64,000 bases of DNA from Flavobacterium sp. HTF (GTDB lineage: Bacteria > Bacteroidota > Bacteroidia > Flavobacteriales > Flavobacteriaceae): contig NZ_QETH01000002.1 of NCBI RefSeq assembly GCF_003105115.1, positions 1 through 64,000 on the forward strand. Direction: 5' to 3'. The notes under the pieces are model-generated. The model was not told the origin of the DNA. It saw nothing but the letters and a program-made list of their open reading frames with translations, and did not search any database. A program made the position numbers and the translations under genes. Positions 51,351-60,445 of this stretch are shown here, piece after piece. Each line of letters starts with the position of its first letter. Position 1 is the stretch's first letter.

Positions 51351-52418
51351 ATGGCAATAGTTCAAAAAGAAAAACTAACAAGAGACTTGATCATTAGTCT
51401 ATTTATATACAGTCTGCCGGTAGTGGCAATTTTCCTGTATTTTAAACTTACCAATAACGTTGTGACCGAATCACATCTTACTTTACCCCCATTTTTAGAA
51501 TTTGCACAACCAGTGTTTCAAAACATTAGAACCTGGGGATTAATTGTATTTATGATAGTTTTAGGAATTGTCGAATTTGCCGCAGGTCTTTATGATGACG
51601 AATGGACAGGTGAAGAACGCAAAATAGATATTGTTTCTTTCTTAGCGCCAAAATTACTTTTACCTCCGGTAATTGCATTTTTCAGCTTAACAGCTTTACC
51701 GTATTTATTACCAAATGCTGCTAATGCATTGTCATGGGTTCCGTTTTGGGGAGGATTTTTCCTAATCGCAATTGCCGATGATTTAACACAATACTGGTAC
51801 CACAGATTACATCATCAGGTACCATTTTTATGGCGTTTTCACAGAACACACCATTCTGCTCCATACATGGGAATGGCAATGGCGTCAAGACAAAACTTTA
51901 TATATACGGTTTTCTTTTCTCAAATTTATCTGACTGCCACTTTAACCTATTTAGGTTTAGGATTACCGGCTTTATTTGTTTTGGTAATTAAAAGTATCAT
52001 CACTTTGGGCGCGCATTCAAGCATTGCATGGGATAAGCCATTTTACAAATACAAAGTTTTACATCCATTTGCATGGGTTTTAGAAAGACTGATTTCTACT
52101 CCGGCAACACACCACGCACACCACGCAGATACCAGCGGCGACGGTGTTGGACACTTTAAAGGAAACTTCGGAAACATGTTTTTTATTTGGGATATGATTT
52201 TCGGAACGGGATTAATCACTCGTAAATTCCCGGAATCTTACGGAACCAAATCATACAAACAGGAAGAATGGTACGCACAATTTTTATGGCCGATATTCAA
52301 ATCTAAAAAAGAAGGAAGTTCTCTTGCCGATGGTGTATTGTCATTTCCATTAAAAGCCAAACCGGTAGAAAATGTAATAGAAACTCCAGAACAAACTCCG
52401 GTTTTAGAGCAGGCTTAA
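51351..52418 (+). CDS. Fatty-acid hydroxylase/sterol desaturase-family membrane protein
   Basis: 355 residues with about five hydrophobic segments. The diiron histidine boxes of the family are present: HRLHH (about 148-152), HRTHHS (about 162-167) and HHAHH (about 259-263). Members use O2 to hydroxylate or desaturate lipid chains. In this operon it may oxidise the alkyl or sterol part freed from a sulfate ester, which is inference from context. A strong terminator-like hairpin follows at 52447. Confidence 0.88.
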   Translation: MAIVQKEKLTRDLIISLFIYSLPVVAIFLYFKLTNNVVTESHLTLPPFLEFAQPVFQNIRTWGLIVFMIVLGIVEFAAGLYDDEWTGEERKIDIVSFLAPKLLLPPVIAFFSLTALPYLLPNAANALSWVPFWGGFFLIAIADDLTQYWYHRLHHQVPFLWRFHRTHHSAPYMGMAMASRQNFIYTVFFSQIYLTATLTYLGLGLPALFVLVIKSIITLGAHSSIAWDKPFYKYKVLHPFAWVLERLISTPATHHAHHADTSGDGVGHFKGNFGNMFFIWDMIFGTGLITRKFPESYGTKSYKQEEWYAQFLWPIFKSKKEGSSLADGVLSFPLKAKPVENVIETPEQTPVLEQA

Positions 52419-52446
52419 TCTAAAATGTAAATAAAAATATAAAGTG

Positions 52447-52489
52447 CGGCAGTGTATTCAAATTAAACATGAATACGCTGCCCGTTTTT
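52447..52489 (+). terminator. Strong internal terminator
   Basis: GGCAGTGTATTC (52448-52459) and GAATACGCTGCC (52471-52482) form a 12-bp stem with one G-T pair or mismatch, then CGTTTTTA. It lies 28 bp after the hydroxylase stop and 18 bp before the next ATG. The remaining genes may be expressed at a lower level or from another promoter. Confidence 0.8.
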
Positions 52490-52506
52490 ATCAAACCCTT
52501 TCCATT

Positions 52507-53223
52507 ATGAAAAATAACAGCATTAAATACAGCATAGCAACGTTAGTTTTGCTCTTTACAATCGTAGGATTTTCGCAAAATAAAAGTTCCAATACCGTTT
52601 CATTAGATGTTTTTTACAGCAAAATTCAGGCTGAAAAAAAACCGCAGATTATCGATGCACGAGGCGCGGAAGAATTTGCCCTGAATCATATTAACGGTGC
52701 GGTAAACTTCAATTTAGAGTCAAAAGATTATGCTGAACAAGTGGCAAAATTAGACAAATCCAAACCTGTTTTCACCTACTCGATTGGGGCCGGAAGAAGC
52801 GTTTGGCTGGCCGATGCTTTATTGAAAAATGGCTTTAAAGAAGCTTATAGTCTTGAAGGTGGTATTGCCAACTGGATCGGCAACGGAAAGCCTTTTTATG
52901 CCAATTCTAAAAGTAAGCTAACCCAGACTGAATACAACAAAATCATTGCAGATAACAAAACCGTTCTGGTTGATATCGGATCGAAATATTGCGGAGCCTG
53001 TACCAAAGTAAAACCGGTTTTAGAAACGATCAGAAATCAATATGGCGAAAATCTAAAAATAGTAGAAATTGAATTAGAAACCAGCCCGCAGGTCATTGCT
53101 GACTTAAAAACCATCAAAGGTTTTCCAACCCTGATCTTATATCAGAATGGTAAAATTGTTTTCAAAAAAGACGGTTTGGGCGATTTAAAAAACGATGTTG
53201 ATACTGCTTTGGCTTCGAAATAA
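52507..53223 (+). CDS. Exported rhodanese-like/thioredoxin fusion
   Basis: 238 residues from the ATG at 52507 (an earlier GTG lies in the terminator stem). Signal peptide ends GFSQ. Residues about 30-125 are a rhodanese fold (PQIIDARGAEEFALNHINGAVNF, AYSLEGGIANW), but the active-site loop reads YSIGAGRS with Ser92 where Cys is expected, so sulfur transfer is unlikely. Residues about 135-238 are thioredoxin-like with CGAC (Cys162, Cys165) and the cis-Pro region KGFPTLILY. An envelope redox or binding protein, perhaps keeping sulfatase or Trx partners reduced. Confidence 0.85.
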   Translation: MKNNSIKYSIATLVLLFTIVGFSQNKSSNTVSLDVFYSKIQAEKKPQIIDARGAEEFALNHINGAVNFNLESKDYAEQVAKLDKSKPVFTYSIGAGRSVWLADALLKNGFKEAYSLEGGIANWIGNGKPFYANSKSKLTQTEYNKIIADNKTVLVDIGSKYCGACTKVKPVLETIRNQYGENLKIVEIELETSPQVIADLKTIKGFPTLILYQNGKIVFKKDGLGDLKNDVDTALASK

Positions 53224-53252
53224 TAGCTTAATTCCAAAAAAACTAACCCATA

Positions 53253-54869
53253 ATGGCAACCTATAAAAAAATAACCAAAATTGTAGTATACGTTTTAACA
53301 GTGCTACTTATTATCGCAGCATTTCTTTTCTGGCCGATTAATACCGATGGGAAATTAGTCGAAACTGATAAAAAATTAGCAGAAGGAAAAGCAGCTTTTC
53401 TGGCACAAAAAGACACGTCTGGTACTTCAAAAAAGCCCAATATTATCATTCTCCTTGCCGATGATTTGGGTAAATATGATATTTCATTATACGGAGGAAA
53501 ATTGACTCCGACACCGCAAATAGATTCTTTGGCGGCATCCGGGGTGACTTTTACAGACGGATATGTTTCGTCTTCTATTTGTTCGCCTTCCCGTGCGGGA
53601 TTAATCACAGGCCGTTATCAGGAACGTTTTGGACATGAATATCAGCCGGGAGACCGTTATCCGAAAAACAACCTGGAATATTATGCCTTTAAATATTTAA
53701 TCAAAACAGATAACTGGAAACTTAACTCAAAAATCGAATATCCCAATGATGCTTCGATTGCTACTCAGGGACTTCCGAAATCTGAAATTACTTTTGCCGA
53801 TTTAGCCAAAAAGCAGGGTTACAGTACCGGAATTATCGGAAAATGGCATTTGGGCCACAACAAAGGATTTTTCCCTTTAGACCGCGGTTTCGATTATCAT
53901 TACGGGTTTTATCAGGCATTTTCGCTTTTTGCTCCCGAAGACGATAATCCGGATATTATCAATCACCATCACAAAGATTTTACCGATAAAACAATCTGGG
54001 GCAAAGGGCGTGTCGGAATCGGGCAAATCCGCAGAGATTCTACCATTATTGATGAAAAAGCATATTTAACCGAAAAGTTTGCCGAAGAAGCGGAAGCGTT
54101 TATCGATAAAAATAAAACCAAACCGTTTTTATTGTATGTTCCGTTTAATGCTCCACATACGCCATTTCAGGTTCGTAAAAAATATTACGATCGTTTCCCG
54201 AATGTAAAAGACGAAAACAAAAGAGTGTATTTTGCCATGATCAGCGCTTTGGACGATGCGATTGGAAGAATACGTGAAAAAGTAAAAAAAGAAGGTTTAG
54301 AAGAGAATACGCTTATCTTTTTTGCCAGTGACAACGGTGGCGCCGATTATACTTTTGCTACAACAAACGCACCGCTTAAAGGAGGTAAATTTTCTCATTT
54401 TGAAGGCGGTGTAAATGTTCCGTTTGCACTTTCGTGGAAAGGAAAAATCAAGCCGCATACCATTTATAAAACTCCCGTAAGTACTCTGGATATTTTTAGC
54501 ACCATTGCAGCCGTAACCCATTCCGGTTTACCGAAAGACAGGATTTATGACGGGGTTAATTTAGTTGATGTGGTCAATAATAACAAAGTAGCACATAAAG
54601 ATTTGTACTGGCGTTCGGGTGATGCAAAAGCGATCAGAAGCGGTGACTGGAAACTAATCATCAGCGGAATAACGCATGAAAAATGGCTTTATGATTTATC
54701 AAAAGACAAATCTGAAACGACAGATCTGGCTGCTAAAAATCCTGAAAAAGTAAAAGAACTTCAGACTGCTTTACAAAATTGGGAAAAAGGATTAATTAAA
54801 CCTCTTTGGCCTAATCTGACGTATTATGAATTCGATTTTGGAAAACAAAAATACTTTGTCGATTTATAA
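53253..54869 (+). CDS. Sulfatase 3 (membrane-anchored)
   Basis: 538 residues with an N-terminal transmembrane helix (about 8-28) and no clear cleavage site, so it is probably anchored. Formylglycine motif CSPSRAGLITGRYQ at Cys110; metal-site elements ILLADDLGKYDISLYGG and FFASDNGGADYTFATTNAPLKGGK; IGKWHLGHNKGFFPLDRGFDYHYGF is characteristic of polysaccharide or aryl sulfatases. It differs from sulfatases 1 and 2, widening the set of esters the operon can open. Confidence 0.92.
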   Translation: MATYKKITKIVVYVLTVLLIIAAFLFWPINTDGKLVETDKKLAEGKAAFLAQKDTSGTSKKPNIIILLADDLGKYDISLYGGKLTPTPQIDSLAASGVTFTDGYVSSSICSPSRAGLITGRYQERFGHEYQPGDRYPKNNLEYYAFKYLIKTDNWKLNSKIEYPNDASIATQGLPKSEITFADLAKKQGYSTGIIGKWHLGHNKGFFPLDRGFDYHYGFYQAFSLFAPEDDNPDIINHHHKDFTDKTIWGKGRVGIGQIRRDSTIIDEKAYLTEKFAEEAEAFIDKNKTKPFLLYVPFNAPHTPFQVRKKYYDRFPNVKDENKRVYFAMISALDDAIGRIREKVKKEGLEENTLIFFASDNGGADYTFATTNAPLKGGKFSHFEGGVNVPFALSWKGKIKPHTIYKTPVSTLDIFSTIAAVTHSGLPKDRIYDGVNLVDVVNNNKVAHKDLYWRSGDAKAIRSGDWKLIISGITHEKWLYDLSKDKSETTDLAAKNPEKVKELQTALQNWEKGLIKPLWPNLTYYEFDFGKQKYFVDL

Positions 54870-54882
54870 TTAAACAAACATT

Positions 54883-54968
54883 CCTGCAAGGTTTTGAAAA
54901 CCTTGTAAGTTTACTTTTTTATACAATATCAATAATTAATACCTACAAGGTTTTAGAAACCTTGCAGG
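54883..54968. repeat. CCTGCAAGGTTT palindrome pair, second locus
   Basis: Two imperfect copies of the 47859-47941 element, CCTGCAAGGTTTTgaaaACCTTG and CTACAAGGTTTTagaAACCTTGCAGG, about 35 bp apart. Confidence 0.7.
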
Positions 54969-54982
54969 ACATCAATAATAAA

Positions 54983-55104
54983 TTGCCTCCAGCTTTAGCT
55001 GGAGGTTTAAAATTTGAAGGCAAAAGGCTTTAGCCAAACTTTTTATTCGGCTAAAGTCTTTTCTATTCGCAAATTGGTTACCTCCGGCTAAAGCTGGAGC
55101 CAAT
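54983..55104. repeat. Nested palindromic repeat, copy 2
   Basis: gcctccagctttagctggagg, GGCTTTAGCC, cggctaaag and cctccggctaaagctggagc arms in the same order as 13646-13769. The 260-bp gap from the sulfatase 3 stop to the exporter start is almost all repeat. Confidence 0.75.
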
Positions 55105-55131
55105 GGAATAATTCTTAGAATAATCAAAAAT

Positions 55132-56394
55132 ATGTCAACTCAACCCAAACAATTTAATATTCACGAAGACTGGACCGTCGTCATTCTGGGATTCATCATT
55201 ATCGGAATTTCGTTATTTATTTTTCTTCCACAAGTTCCTGTTTTTGCCTGGTCAGACAGCCCGGACTTATTTACGAAAGTATTCGCTTTTGCAAACCTTA
55301 AAATCCTTTTAATTCAATTTTTATATCTGATTGCTGTCGGAACACTTGGTGCTTTTTTAATTGGAAAATCAGTTAAATACTTTCTCGTTACTTTTCCGAT
55401 TGTCTATCTTTTAACCCTGATTGCACTTATTCTGGCCGGAAATTCAGCAATAAAATCGATCAATCTTGAAGCAGTCATTTTTAGTCTTATTATTGGTTTA
55501 GTGATCGGAAACTTCTTCAAACTTCCGGAGTGGTTTCGTTCTGCACTTTCTACAGAAGTTTTTGTAAAAATCGGATTAGTGCTTTTAGGAACCAGTGTTA
55601 TCTTTTCGGATATTTTAAAAGCGGGATCTTTAGGATTAATTCAGGCTTTGATTGTGGTTTTGTCTGTTTGGTATTTTGCTTTTTGGCTCTGCCGAAAATT
55701 AAAGGTTGATGACGAATTAACCATGATGATTTCGAGTGCCGTATCAATCTGCGGGGTTTCTGCCGCAATTGCAACTTCGGGCGCCATAAAAGGAGATTCC
55801 AAAAAACTGTCGTATGTCATTTCGATGGTTTTGGTGACTGCAATTCCAATGATGATCTTCATGCCGATAATTGCCAAATATTTCAATTTTCCCGAAGAAG
55901 TAACCGGTGCCTGGCTCGGAGGCAGTATCGATACCTCGGGCGCGGTTGTGGCTTCCGGAACTTTGGTCGGCGAAACAGCTTTGAAAATCAGTACCATTGT
56001 AAAGTTTTCACAGAATGTTTTGTTGGGACTGGCGGCTTTTGCAATTTCGGTTTACTGGACTTACACCCATAATAAATCTTCGGAAGTTGTAGCCTCTAAA
56101 CCAACGCTGAAAGTCATTTGGGAACGTTTTCCTAAATTTGTAATCGGATTTATTGCTGCTTCCCTGATTTTTTCATTTCTGATTGCACCCGAAACCAGAG
56201 AGGAAGTAAAAGACAGTTTAAAGAACCTGCAGGGAATTTGGTTTGCCCTGGCTTTTACCAGTATTGGCCTGGAAACCAATTTTAAAGATTTATTTCTTAA
56301 TACCAGCAGAAAGCCTTTGTATGCTTTTTTAACGGCTCAGTTTTTCAATATCATCATTACCCTTTTAATTGCCTTTTTGCTTTTCGGCAAATAA
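55132..56394 (+). CDS. Putative sulfate exporter family transporter (YeiH/UPF0324 type)
   Basis: 420 residues with about eleven hydrophobic helices. Family signature stretches: VFVKIGLVLLGTSVIFSDIL, SSAVSICGVSAAIATSGAIKGD, GAWLGGSIDTSGAVVASGTLVG and FALAFTSIGLETNF. The family name rests on links with taurine and sulfonate genes. Here, beside four sulfatases, a role in moving sulfate or sulfite is consistent. It is followed after 21 bp by sulfatase 4. Confidence 0.88.
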   Translation: MSTQPKQFNIHEDWTVVILGFIIIGISLFIFLPQVPVFAWSDSPDLFTKVFAFANLKILLIQFLYLIAVGTLGAFLIGKSVKYFLVTFPIVYLLTLIALILAGNSAIKSINLEAVIFSLIIGLVIGNFFKLPEWFRSALSTEVFVKIGLVLLGTSVIFSDILKAGSLGLIQALIVVLSVWYFAFWLCRKLKVDDELTMMISSAVSICGVSAAIATSGAIKGDSKKLSYVISMVLVTAIPMMIFMPIIAKYFNFPEEVTGAWLGGSIDTSGAVVASGTLVGETALKISTIVKFSQNVLLGLAAFAISVYWTYTHNKSSEVVASKPTLKVIWERFPKFVIGFIAASLIFSFLIAPETREEVKDSLKNLQGIWFALAFTSIGLETNFKDLFLNTSRKPLYAFLTAQFFNIIITLLIAFLLFGK

Positions 56395-56415
56395 AGGGTA
56401 TCAAATTCAAATACA

Positions 56416-58068
56416 ATGAAAAAAACACTTATTACGCTATCTCTTTTTTTACTCCCAATATTTGCACTTCAGGCACAAAACAAAACTGCCGAAAACTCAA
56501 AACCAAATGTCATTCTGATTTTGGTGGATGATATGGGGTATTCTGATTTAGGAAATTACGGTTCTGAGATTAAAACTCCAAATCTGGATAAACTGGCCAA
56601 TGAAGGCTTGCGCTTACGCGAATTTTACAATAATTCGATTTGCGCACCCACAAGGGCTTCCCTCCTGACCGGACAATATCAGCATAAGGCCGGTGTTGGT
56701 TTTTTTGACGTAAATTTAGGACTACCCGCTTACCAGGGTTATTTAAATAAAGAATCGCTGACTTTGGGAGAAGTTTTCCGATCAGGTGGTTACAGCACTT
56801 TAATTTCCGGAAAATGGCATGTTGGCTCAGAAGACAAAGCACAATGGCCAAACCAGAGAGGTTTTGACAAGTTTTACGGCATTTTAAAAGGCGCATCGAA
56901 TTATTTTGACACCAAACCTTTGCCTTTCGGCAAAACGCCTTATCCGGTCAAATTAATCCGCAATAACGAAGAACTGCATCCAAAAGACGATTCGTATTAT
57001 TTTACAGATGAAATCGTGAATAATGCGGTGACTTTCTTAGACGAACAAAACAAAGAAAACAAGCCTTTCTTTCTATATCTGGCATTTACTGCGCCACACT
57101 GGCCATTGCAGGCAAAACCCGTTGATATTGCCAAATACAGAGGAAAATTTGATGAAGGCTGGGATGTGTTGAGAGACAAAAGAATCAAAAAATTAAAGGA
57201 AAACGGGATCCTTACGGAAAACCAGACTATTTCTCCAAGAGACCCGGAAGTTCCGGAATGGAATAAATTAACCTATGACGAAAAACAATTCTGGAAAGCC
57301 AAAATGGAAGTGTACGCCGCAATGGTAGATAACATGGATCAGAATGTCGGGAAAGTTTTAGATAAACTGAAAGCTTTGAAAAAAGATAAAAACACGCTGA
57401 TTATTTTCATTTCAGATAATGGTGCCCAGGGCGGATTTAATACCTATAACCCGTTAGGAAGAGGTTTAGTCCGTAATGAAGGACCTGTAGGAACTTCGGG
57501 ATCATTTGATTATCAGGAACAAAACTGGGCTTATTTATCAAATACTCCTTTACAGCAATATAAAAACAATATGCACGAAGGCGGTTTCAGTTCGCCGTTT
57601 ATCGCTTGGTTTCCATCGAAAATTAAGGCCGGAAGAATTGATAAAGGAACCGGGCATATTATTGACCTTGCTCCTACTTTCTATGAATTGGCGGGAATCG
57701 AATATCCTGAAAACTTAAACGGGGTAAAATCTAATCCGCTTCCGGGAAAAAGTTTATTACCTGTTTTATTCGACAATGTTTCTGAAGTAAACCGCGGCGC
57801 ACCGTTATTTTGGGAAAGAGCCGGAAACAGGGCTGTTCGCGACGGAAAATGGAAATTGGTTTCTATTTATCCTTCTTACGAATGGGAATTGTACAATCTT
57901 GAAACCGACCGTGGAGAAACTGCAAATGTAGCTGCTCAAAATCCAGGAATTGTAAATGATCTTTCTGCAAAGTATTTTGACTGGGCGGAAAAAACAGGTG
58001 TTGTCGAATACAGTAAATTCAAATTGAAACCTGAAACCATGCCTGGCGGTGCCGCATTAAAGAAATAA
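56416..58068 (+). CDS. Arylsulfatase-type sulfatase 4
   Basis: 550 residues with a signal peptide ending LQAQ. Formylglycine motif CAPTRASLLTGQYQ at Cys76; metal-site ILVDDMGYSDLGNYG; ISGKWHVGSED; FISDNGAQGG. The region MHEGGFSSPFIAWFP is typical of arylsulfatase A-like enzymes. It is the last gene of the operon and is followed by a strong terminator. Confidence 0.93.
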   Translation: MKKTLITLSLFLLPIFALQAQNKTAENSKPNVILILVDDMGYSDLGNYGSEIKTPNLDKLANEGLRLREFYNNSICAPTRASLLTGQYQHKAGVGFFDVNLGLPAYQGYLNKESLTLGEVFRSGGYSTLISGKWHVGSEDKAQWPNQRGFDKFYGILKGASNYFDTKPLPFGKTPYPVKLIRNNEELHPKDDSYYFTDEIVNNAVTFLDEQNKENKPFFLYLAFTAPHWPLQAKPVDIAKYRGKFDEGWDVLRDKRIKKLKENGILTENQTISPRDPEVPEWNKLTYDEKQFWKAKMEVYAAMVDNMDQNVGKVLDKLKALKKDKNTLIIFISDNGAQGGFNTYNPLGRGLVRNEGPVGTSGSFDYQEQNWAYLSNTPLQQYKNNMHEGGFSSPFIAWFPSKIKAGRIDKGTGHIIDLAPTFYELAGIEYPENLNGVKSNPLPGKSLLPVLFDNVSEVNRGAPLFWERAGNRAVRDGKWKLVSIYPSYEWELYNLETDRGETANVAAQNPGIVNDLSAKYFDWAEKTGVVEYSKFKLKPETMPGGAALKK

Positions 58069-58112
58069 TTAAAAGTGCTGAAATTCATTCGATTTGAATT
58101 TTCACAATACAT

Positions 58113-58169
58113 AAAAGACAGAAAAATAAGTTCCAAAAACAGGTTCTGCTTATTTTTTCTGTCTTTTTT
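58113..58169 (+). terminator. Strong terminator ending the sulfatase operon
   Basis: AAAAGACAGAAAAATAAG (58113-58130) pairs with CTTATTTTTTCTGTCTTTT (58149-58167, one bulge) and runs into TTTT. It separates the sulfatase operon from the cysE operon leader. Confidence 0.88.
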
Positions 58170-58255
58170 AGTTTAAAAATAAAAACGCAAAAACTTAAAT
58201 ATCAAATAATTACAAAATATTTTATTATAACTTTTAAATAAAAATAATTTTTTTC

Positions 58256-58303
58256 TTGGTTTTTATCATAATAAATATAACTTTGTCTATAGAATTAGTA
58301 GAG
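58256..58303 (+). promoter_or_regulatory. cysE operon promoter and start-site dyad
   Basis: TTG (58256-58258), 19-nt spacer, TAACTTTG (58278-58285), then TCTATAGAATTAGTAGAG (58286-58303). It matches the 40765-40812 module in order, spacing and nearly every base after the -7 box. Confidence 0.75.
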
Positions 58304-58327
58304 TTTAAATAATTAAAGAACTACATT

Positions 58328-58414
58328 TTGAAAACAACAGAAAAAATATCGCCTTACATTCTTTCAAAAAAATACACCTATAACACCTTTTGTTATATGT
58401 GCATCTGTTGTTAA
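58328..58414 (+). CDS. Cysteine-rich leader peptide, copy 2
   Basis: 28 codons from TTG, starting MKTTEK and ending NTFCYMCICC-stop: four cysteines in the last seven codons. The C terminus C-x-M-C-x-C-C and the internal YTY are kept relative to copy 1, while other residues have drifted, a pattern expected if the Cys codons are what matters. Likely a cysteine-supply sensor governing the terminator 15 nt downstream and the cysE-cysK-encapsulin-desulfurase genes. Untested; no in-frame ATG upstream. Confidence 0.75.
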   Translation: MKTTEKISPYILSKKYTYNTFCYMCICC

Positions 58415-58426
58415 TATTCCGCAAAC

Positions 58427-58483
58427 TTCGTTTCATCGATTATTCATTTTATACAATCGAAATTTAAAAAAACGAATCTTTTT
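58427..58483 (+). terminator. Attenuator-type terminator after leader 2
   Basis: TTCGTTT (58427-58433) pairs with AAACGAA (58470-58476), with an inner stem TCGATT/AATCGA (58436-58441, 58455-58460), then TCTTTTT. The 3' portion is identical to that of leader 1. Confidence 0.7.
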
Positions 58484-58633
58484 AAAACCAAAACACTTTT
58501 CCGCTTTTTGTTCCTCACAAAATTGCTTTGTTGCATTCGTGTATCAAAAGGATTTATGGCATCCAAAAAAATTATGGAGCCAGTAAGTGAGCCGTAATAA
58601 AGCTGTTAGTTACAAACCAAAAAACCATCTGTT
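58484..58633. other. Remaining cysE 5' leader
   Basis: About 150 nt with no promoter-like box, strong hairpin or Cys codon run. A 13-codon ORF starting near 58555 (MASKKIMEPVSEP) has no support beyond being open. Confidence 0.4.
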
Positions 58634-59458
58634 ATGAATTCATTTTACCAGGAAATAGCCAAAAAGCATCAGAGCTTATTAATACTCCCGCAAAAAAAAG
58701 ATATCCATCAGTTTATTGAGGATTTGTTCTCTGTATTATTCTCGAATACCTCAAAATCTTTTGGACACTTACCTATTATCGAACACAAGTTTGAAGTATT
58801 AGAAAAGGAGTTTAATGAAATTGTAAGGAATTATACGTCAGATAAGAACAACAGTACTGAGCAGTCGAAAACATTCTTTGAATCGCTGCCCGTTTTGTAC
58901 AAAAAAATATTAAATGATGCGGAAACGATTTTTGCAAAAGATCCGGCTGCCAAATCGATAGAAGAAGTACTATACGCCTACCCCGGATTTTTTGCAATTG
59001 CTATTTATCGTTTTTCGAATCAGTTGTGGCAACAGGAACTGAAGCTTCTGGCAAGGACTTTTTCAGAATATGCACACATCAAAACCAGCATAGAAATTCA
59101 CCCGGGGGCGCAAATCGGAAATGACTTTGCCATAGACCACGGAACCGGAATTGTAATTGGTGAAACGACAATAATTGGTAATAATGTACAGATTTATCAG
59201 GGCGTGACGCTTGGGGCTTTGAGTGTCAAAAAAGAAGAAGCTTTTATAAAAAGACATCCTACTATTGAAGACAACGTAATTATTTATGCCAACAGCACTA
59301 TTCTTGGCGGACAAACTACTGTAGGCAGGGATTCTATTATTGGCGGAAATGTCTGGCTTACTTATTCGGTGCCTTCCAATTCGGTTGTTTATCATAAAAA
59401 CGAAATGAAGATTAAGGACAATAATCCTTTTCCGGAACCAATTTTTTATTCTATTTAA
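58634..59458 (+). CDS. cysE: Serine O-acetyltransferase
   Basis: 274 residues. Residues about 1-140 are a helical N-terminal domain; about 145-260 are left-handed beta-helix hexapeptide repeats ([41 protein letters not shown]) with the catalytic His in DHGTG and the acetyl-CoA side [12 protein letters not shown]. It makes O-acetylserine from serine, the precursor for cysteine. This EpsC-like form is common in family 2A encapsulin operons. It lies 11 bp before the cysteine synthase gene. Confidence 0.95.
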   Translation: MNSFYQEIAKKHQSLLILPQKKDIHQFIEDLFSVLFSNTSKSFGHLPIIEHKFEVLEKEFNEIVRNYTSDKNNSTEQSKTFFESLPVLYKKILNDAETIFAKDPAAKSIEEVLYAYPGFFAIAIYRFSNQLWQQELKLLARTFSEYAHIKTSIEIHPGAQIGNDFAIDHGTGIVIGETTIIGNNVQIYQGVTLGALSVKKEEAFIKRHPTIEDNVIIYANSTILGGQTTVGRDSIIGGNVWLTYSVPSNSVVYHKNEMKIKDNNPFPEPIFYSI

Positions 59459-59469
59459 ATATCCAAATC

Positions 59470-60381
59470 ATGAAATACCAAAACATTTTAGAAACGATTG
59501 GAAACACGCCTCACGTCAGATTAAATAAGCTTTTTAAGTCACATGAGGTTTGGATTAAATTAGAAAAAACAAATCCGGGTTCGAGCATCAAAGACCGGAT
59601 TGCCCTGGCCATGATTGAAGATGCCGAGGAAAAAGGCCTGATTAATAAAGAAACGATTATCATAGAACCCACTTCGGGAAATACCGGAATCGGACTTGCC
59701 TTAGTTGCTGCCGTAAAAGGGTACAAAGTAATTGTGGTAATCCCCGAATCGATGAGTATTGAACGCAGAAAGATCCTGAACGCCTACGGAGCCGAATTCG
59801 TTTTGACACCCAGGGAAAAAGGAACTTCGGGTGCGGTTGAAAAAGCACAGGAATTGGCTTCCATTACCAAAAATTCTTTTATTCCGTCGCAATTTACCAA
59901 TAAAGCCAATGTTGCCATTCATGAAAAAACAACGGCTCTGGAAATTCTGGCCGATTTTCCGGACGGAATCGATTATTTGATTTCAGGAGTTGGAACCGGA
60001 GGGCATATCACCGGTGTTTCTAAGATTTTGAAACAGCATTTTCCAAACCTTAAGACTTTTGCCGTTGAGCCTGCCCTGTCACCGGTTTTAAGCGGCGGTT
60101 TGCCTTCACCCCATCCTTTTCAGGGAATTGGAGCAGGTTTTATTCCCGAAGTTTTTAATCGTGAATACATAGACGACATTATAACTGTTGAAAAAAATGA
60201 ATCTTATAATTACGCAAAAAGGATAACTAAGGAAGAAGGAATATTTTCAGGTATTTCAACAGGGGCAGCACTGGCAGCTATTGCCAAAAGGGCAAAAGAC
60301 ATACCCGAAAATGCCGTTATCCTAACTTTTAACTATGACACAGGTGAACGATATTTATCTGTAGATGAGTTATTTGAATAA
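59470..60381 (+). CDS. cysK: Cysteine synthase (O-acetylserine sulfhydrylase)
   Basis: 303 residues, PLP fold-type II. The PLP lysine is Lys42 in [28 protein letters not shown] binds substrate; [15 protein letters not shown] binds the PLP phosphate; [13 protein letters not shown] is near the C terminus. It replaces the acetyl group of O-acetylserine with sulfide to form cysteine. CysK and CysM types are hard to separate by eye. It follows cysE closely and precedes the encapsulin shell gene by 64 bp. Confidence 0.95.
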   Translation: MKYQNILETIGNTPHVRLNKLFKSHEVWIKLEKTNPGSSIKDRIALAMIEDAEEKGLINKETIIIEPTSGNTGIGLALVAAVKGYKVIVVIPESMSIERRKILNAYGAEFVLTPREKGTSGAVEKAQELASITKNSFIPSQFTNKANVAIHEKTTALEILADFPDGIDYLISGVGTGGHITGVSKILKQHFPNLKTFAVEPALSPVLSGGLPSPHPFQGIGAGFIPEVFNREYIDDIITVEKNESYNYAKRITKEEGIFSGISTGAALAAIAKRAKDIPENAVILTFNYDTGERYLSVDELFE

Positions 60382-60445
60382 TATTTATAAATAACTTTAA
60401 TGAATCAAAAATAAATTATAAACCAACTAAAAAACCTAAAAAAAA

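Noticed and set aside
58555..58597. 13-codon ORF MASKKIMEPVSEP before cysE
   Set aside because: No Cys codons, no counterpart in the other leader and no hairpin partner; probably chance.
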